From NCBI RefSeq assembly GCF_003285005.1, contig NZ_QMFA01000003.1:212970-276969 (forward strand): 64,000 nucleotides of DNA. Reading direction: 5' to 3'. Every line of letters begins with the position of its first letter. Positions within the stretch are counted from its first letter, which is position 1. Both the position numbers and the translations under genes were made by a program. The notes below the pieces were generated by a model. That model had not been told where the DNA came from and ran no database searches. It worked only from the letters and a program-made list of their open reading frames with translations. This document shows, one piece after another, positions 61,701 through 64,000 of the stretch. This DNA is from Paenibacillus sp. YN15 (GTDB lineage: Bacteria; Bacillota; Bacilli; Paenibacillales; NBRC-103111).

Positions 61701-63069
61701 TCTGCTGCACCGGCCGGATGTGGTGTCCGCCATTGGCCGGACCAATCTGGACCTGAACCGGCTGGCCTATGAAGTAAAGGCGCTTCAGGATGCGCCGGCC
61801 CAGGCCGCGATTCTCTATTCCAGGCCGTCGTCCTTGTACAACAGCGACTTTTTTGCCACGCTGTATCGCGGCTATGAGGCTTTGTCGTACAGCGGCCAAA
61901 GCATCCGTTTTGTCTCGGAGGAACAGCTTGAAGAGGGCGGCTTGGACGGCTGCAAGCTGCTGCTTATTCCTGCGGCCACCCATGTGACGGAAGATGTGCT
62001 GGAAGGGATTTCCGGTTTTGCGGAGCAGGGCGGCAAGGTAGTGATGATCGACGGCCAATCGTTGGGCAGGAATGAGCATAATGAAGCTCATTCTCCGGCC
62101 AAGGTGCAAGCAGCCGCCGCTCAGGCCGTTATTGTGGGGAGCAGCGCTTCGGGAGAGCAGATCCGCCAGACTCTGCTTCCTCTTCTGGAGCAGGAGGACA
62201 TGACCCCGGTGATGCTGGAGGAGGCGGCGAGCCAGCAGCCGGTTTATGGAGTGGAATGGCGTTCTGCCAACAACGACGGGAAGCTGCTGATTAATGCTGT
62301 CAATTACACCAACCGGACCCAGACGGTCTCCCTGGAGGTTTACGGCCAGGCGGTGCAGACGCCTGTGTTGGAGCGGATTTCCGGCAAGCCGGTGAATCCG
62401 GCGTCCTTTGAGCTTGCGCCTTATACGCCGTATTTGCTGGAGGTTGCTTCCTCTTCCGGCGGGAGTGCAGAGGGGGAGGAAGCCGCGGCCGCACCCGGAC
62501 GGCCGGAGTTGTCCCATAATAATGGCCATGATACCGGGCTGCTTGACGGGGATTATGAGGTGCGGATGAACCTGTGGTGGGGAAACAATGCAGACGATTA
62601 CAGGCTGTATGAAAACGGGGTGCTGATTGATTCCCAGGCCCTTGCGGCGCAGACGCCCAATCCCCAGACCGCAGCAACCTCCATTGCCGGAAGAGGGGAT
62701 GGGATTTACCGCTATTACGCGGAGCTGTCCTATGCCCATGGCACAAGCCGGAGCGAGGAGATAACCGTTACCGTGCAGAATGCCGCCCCCTCCAAACCGG
62801 TGCTGTCCGCAGATAACTGGGATGGGGACGGGAGCTATAGGCTGACCATGAATTTGTGGTGGGGCACCAACGGCACTGCCTACCGCCTGTATGAGAACGG
62901 GGAGCTTATCGACACCCAGGCGTTGGAGCTGCGCACTCCCCAAGCCCAAAGCGCCCGGACGGCGGTTGCCGGAAGGCAGCCGGGAGTCTATGAATACCGC
63001 TGCGAGCTGGTCAATGCAGCCGGAAGCACCATGAGCGACAGCATCACCGTCGAGGTATTGCATCCGTAA
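58795..63069 (+). CDS. Secreted multidomain beta-glycosidase, GH42/clan-A-like
   Basis: An exported enzyme of 1424 residues. Signal peptide (cleavage near ALAGP, about residue 22). A CBM9/DOMON-like module (about 45-250; MDGQLEDWDAGEYSEI, FAYDEENFYLAARVTDN) is followed by a helical region and a barrel interrupted by a CBM4/9-like insert (about 533-649; SRSGSRSLKMVN...WIDDISV). Predicted catalytic pair: E765 in LSNEPVYY and E917 in VFNSEYHF. A trimerisation-like domain with FVSEEQLEEGGLDGCKLLLIPAATHVTEDV follows, as in GH42. Two chitinase A N-terminal-type repeats end the protein (about 1236-1329 and 1333-1423; MNLWWGNNADDYRLYENGVLID). No anchor. ATG 58795 has AAAGGGAG 6 bases upstream. Galactoside-active by inference. 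Confidence 0.8.
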   Translation: MMRKTLILFLALSLLFSSWALAGPGHKAQAAAPAESLEEWEAMRGGFGAESQMPIFHAGGNLVMDGQLEDWDAGEYSEIALPSDPSQVQLSGWSGAEDLSLSARFAYDEENFYLAARVTDNVHYAVANDAMWSGDGIQLAFGSGSLYGPEYGFALVGGEAQIWRWVDAEADLGKDAATLRANRTGNVTVYEAAIPWRAIFTQEPDLRGPVQFSLLANDNDGTGRRGWVEWNNSIGLLKNTSQMSLLYPVPLHDNWSFWLDTKQEIRPGEQVPYTLTVVNYSDEMRTLTLSAPLLGLQRQAELAPGTALHLTSAYSMPDSGEFSLGVEVSEAAAGITRNLELPVYAIVTAEELSVRYDELESRLPQLESLMEQAALRGIATDYEQVDLTVLQNFLGYGREDMAKGRLQRANYVLNELEAMLAGAIDSLEAYLSGVRESWAVPRYTTGKVDIEDYGFTGTAKTRSTQEVEQDRPIFFNGYGHFNQVRSDMSKFQDYGTNIVQIETGPNKVVFPKDYIPQFSGGTRGAVSGEYGVDDTVSRSGSRSLKMVNRTPKAPNVYLRVWQTMTLKANTTYTFKAWVKADGLVGENAWFPGGPNWLWRTKVPAGTYDWTEVSATYTTDSKAVSIDMMFVLENIGTIWIDDISVTEQSSTQNLVKNSGFEEFPETVSVPGTDYLIATDRLEQDVISTLQAGEANDIAVNVLLSPHYFPSSVLQKYPEMRYTDNKGFLKYNIYHPKAKEVIEIYLRAVIPLIKDYRSLHSLTLSNEPVYYANLNPVHLPDWQQYLSEVYEGNIGELNRIYGTAYASFQEVPMPAVQEAKPVNYDYLLFNNQMFSQWHQWMADIIHEIAPDIPLHVKVMADFKRNLERGTDLEQFAQLGQINGNDVYNILGDRPSSFRNEAVFYDIQRSFNKAPVFNSEYHFIRDGDINYSKDQAVHAKALFWQGAVHGRSASTAWVWERTYDTSSVFEGSLLHRPDVVSAIGRTNLDLNRLAYEVKALQDAPAQAAILYSRPSSLYNSDFFATLYRGYEALSYSGQSIRFVSEEQLEEGGLDGCKLLLIPAATHVTEDVLEGISGFAEQGGKVVMIDGQSLGRNEHNEAHSPAKVQAAAAQAVIVGSSASGEQIRQTLLPLLEQEDMTPVMLEEAASQQPVYGVEWRSANNDGKLLINAVNYTNRTQTVSLEVYGQAVQTPVLERISGKPVNPASFELAPYTPYLLEVASSSGGSAEGEEAAAAPGRPELSHNNGHDTGLLDGDYEVRMNLWWGNNADDYRLYENGVLIDSQALAAQTPNPQTAATSIAGRGDGIYRYYAELSYAHGTSRSEEITVTVQNAAPSKPVLSADNWDGDGSYRLTMNLWWGTNGTAYRLYENGELIDTQALELRTPQAQSARTAVAGRQPGVYEYRCELVNAAGSTMSDSITVEVLHP

Positions 63070-63082
63070 GTGTCACGAATAC

Positions 63083-63122
63083 AGGCCCTGCAGCAGGCGC
63101 AAGCCTTTTGCAGGGCCTTTTC
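63083..63122 (+). terminator. Terminator of the second importer operon
   Basis: AGGCCCTGCA (63083-63092) pairs with TGCAGGGCCT (63109-63118), followed by TTTTC, 14 bp after the stop codon. Confidence 0.85.
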
Positions 63123-63335
63123 AGTTGGGGCAGGGATATGGGCTTGCGGGACGCAAGCGCGCAGTGCGTGGTGCGGGAGGGCGGGTGGCATAGCTTCCGG
63201 AGGTTAGCGGTGACAGGGGGAGAGGGGCGAGAGGCAGCAGGAGGCGAGGGGCAGTAGGGGGCAGAGAGGGGCGGGAGACGACTCATGCCCCTGCACGCCG
63301 TCCCGCGGCGAGGCAGCAGGCAGAACTGTTCGCAT
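63123..63335. other. Gap without recognised feature; purine-rich stretch
   Basis: About 63200-63285 is strongly G/A-biased on the plus strand (runs such as GGGGGAGAGGGGCGAGAGG). I see no gene, quartet or promoter here. Confidence 0.5.
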
Positions 63336-63378
63336 AAAAACAGGGACGGATGGATGATGGCTTTCCGCGTCCCTGTTT
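63336..63378 (-). terminator. Terminator of the transaminase gene
   Basis: AAACAGGGACG (63338-63348) pairs with CGTCCCTGTTT (63368-63378); the minus strand continues with TTTTT. It lies about 30 bp after the stop codon of the minus-strand gene. Confidence 0.8.
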
Positions 63379-63406
63379 AGTATGCTGGAGAAGTGAGTGT
63401 TTTTTT

Positions 63407-64000
63407 CTACATAAAGAGTGTCTGGAACTCCCGCTGAAGCCGGCGGGTAACGGGGCCGGGCTGGCCTGCCGCAATGGGCGTTTCGTCAATGAGGATCACA
63501 GGCGTCACCTCTGTGGTGGTTCCTGTGATGAACACTTCATCGGCCTTGTACAGCTCCTCCAGGCCGAAAGCCTGCTCATGGACCGGAATACCCAGGGCGC
63601 GGGCTTGCTCCAGCACCACTTGACGGGTTACGCCGGGCAGGATCAGGTTATTCGCCGGGTGGGTCCATACGGCTCCGTCCTTGACCATCATAATATTGGA
63701 GGAGCTGCATTCCGTAACCGTCCCGTTCCGGTGCAGCACAGCCTCGTCAGCCCCGCGCTCCACCGCTTCCTGTTTGGCCAGCACGTTGCCCAGCAGGTTC
63801 AGCGTTTTGATGTCGCAGCGCAGCCAGCGGATGTCGGGCACGGATACGATGCGGATGCCTCCTGTAATCTTGTCCCGGTTCCGGGGCAAGGGCTTGCAGT
63901 AGGCTGTCAGCACAGGCTGGGTGCCCTCCGGGGGAAAGGCATGGCCTCGGGGGGAGGCGCCGCGGGTAATCTGCATGTACAGGATGCCCTCCTCCACAGG
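63407..64000 (-). CDS. dat: D-amino-acid transaminase, N-terminus beyond the window
   Basis: The C-terminal two-thirds (about 197 residues) of a PLP-dependent fold-type IV transaminase that makes D-glutamate and D-alanine for peptidoglycan. LRCDIKTLNLLGNVLAKQEAVERGADEAVLHRNGTVTECSSSN contains the PLP-binding Lys (in DIKTLN), and GVTRQVVLEQARALGIPV and EVFITGTTTEVTPVILIDE are typical. The IKTLNLL wording favours D-alanine aminotransferase over branched-chain or aminodeoxychorismate enzymes. The frame remains open through position 64000, so the gene is cut by the window edge and the GTG at 63997 is an internal valine codon. Confidence 0.9.
   Translation of the reverse strand, partial: PVEEGILYMQITRGASPRGHAFPPEGTQPVLTAYCKPLPRNRDKITGGIRIVSVPDIRWLRCDIKTLNLLGNVLAKQEAVERGADEAVLHRNGTVTECSSSNIMMVKDGAVWTHPANNLILPGVTRQVVLEQARALGIPVHEQAFGLEELYKADEVFITGTTTEVTPVILIDETPIAAGQPGPVTRRLQREFQTLFM

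Overview
The window looks like a chromosomal segment of a Paenibacillaceae bacterium (Paenibacillus or a close relative). The sequence is moderately GC-rich, most genes have strong AAGGAGG-type ribosome binding sites, and TTG/GTG starts are common. The gene content fits this group: two CUT1 sugar ABC transporters, a YesM/YesN-type two-component pair, AraC regulators with a membrane sensor, an SLH-anchored giant glycosidase, and the Bacillales genes yqhH, yqhG and yqzE. This assignment is inferred from gene content and was not tested by a search.

Layout. 38-3147: GT4 glycosyltransferase and a GH43 protein (minus strand). 3578-9264: autoregulated TetR, MMPL transporter and a secreted helical-repeat protein. 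9533-27066: first glycan module, with sugar-binding lipoprotein, two permeases, a 52-bp tandem repeat, a 3316-residue S-layer-anchored enzyme with GH59-like and GH43-like domains, a small type I toxin-antitoxin locus, and a response regulator/histidine kinase pair. 27226-36869: HesB-like protein, PNPOx-like protein, GH94 phosphorylase, GH2 enzyme, a mutarotase-like protein and a divergent AraC. 36997-42127: divergent MarR regulators, DHA2 efflux pump, CBS protein and AEC transporter. 42363-51792: SGNH esterase, argS, GNAT, yqzE, a secreted protein, yqhG and yqhH. 52047-63069: second glycan module (membrane AraC sensor, LplB/LplC/LplA-type importer, 1424-residue GH42-like secreted enzyme). 63407-64000: 3' part of a D-amino-acid transaminase gene.

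Together the genes suggest a plant or exopolysaccharide galactan/arabinogalactan-type scavenger. Wall-anchored and secreted enzymes would cut the polymer, the CUT1 importers would take up oligosaccharides, and cytoplasmic GH2, GH43 and GH94 enzymes plus a deacetylase would finish the job. The substrate is an inference from families.

The most unusual signal is not a gene. Seven intergenic elements, at six places, each contain four short repeats (19-26 bp) arranged as two direct copies followed by two inverted copies. Centre-to-centre spacing is nearly constant at 50-52, 60-64 (once 72) and 50-52 bp, close to 5, 6 and 5 turns of B-DNA. The repeat sequence differs between four families, yet the geometry and the ends (TARCG...CGYTA) are kept. 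I do not recognise this 'quartet' architecture as a described element.
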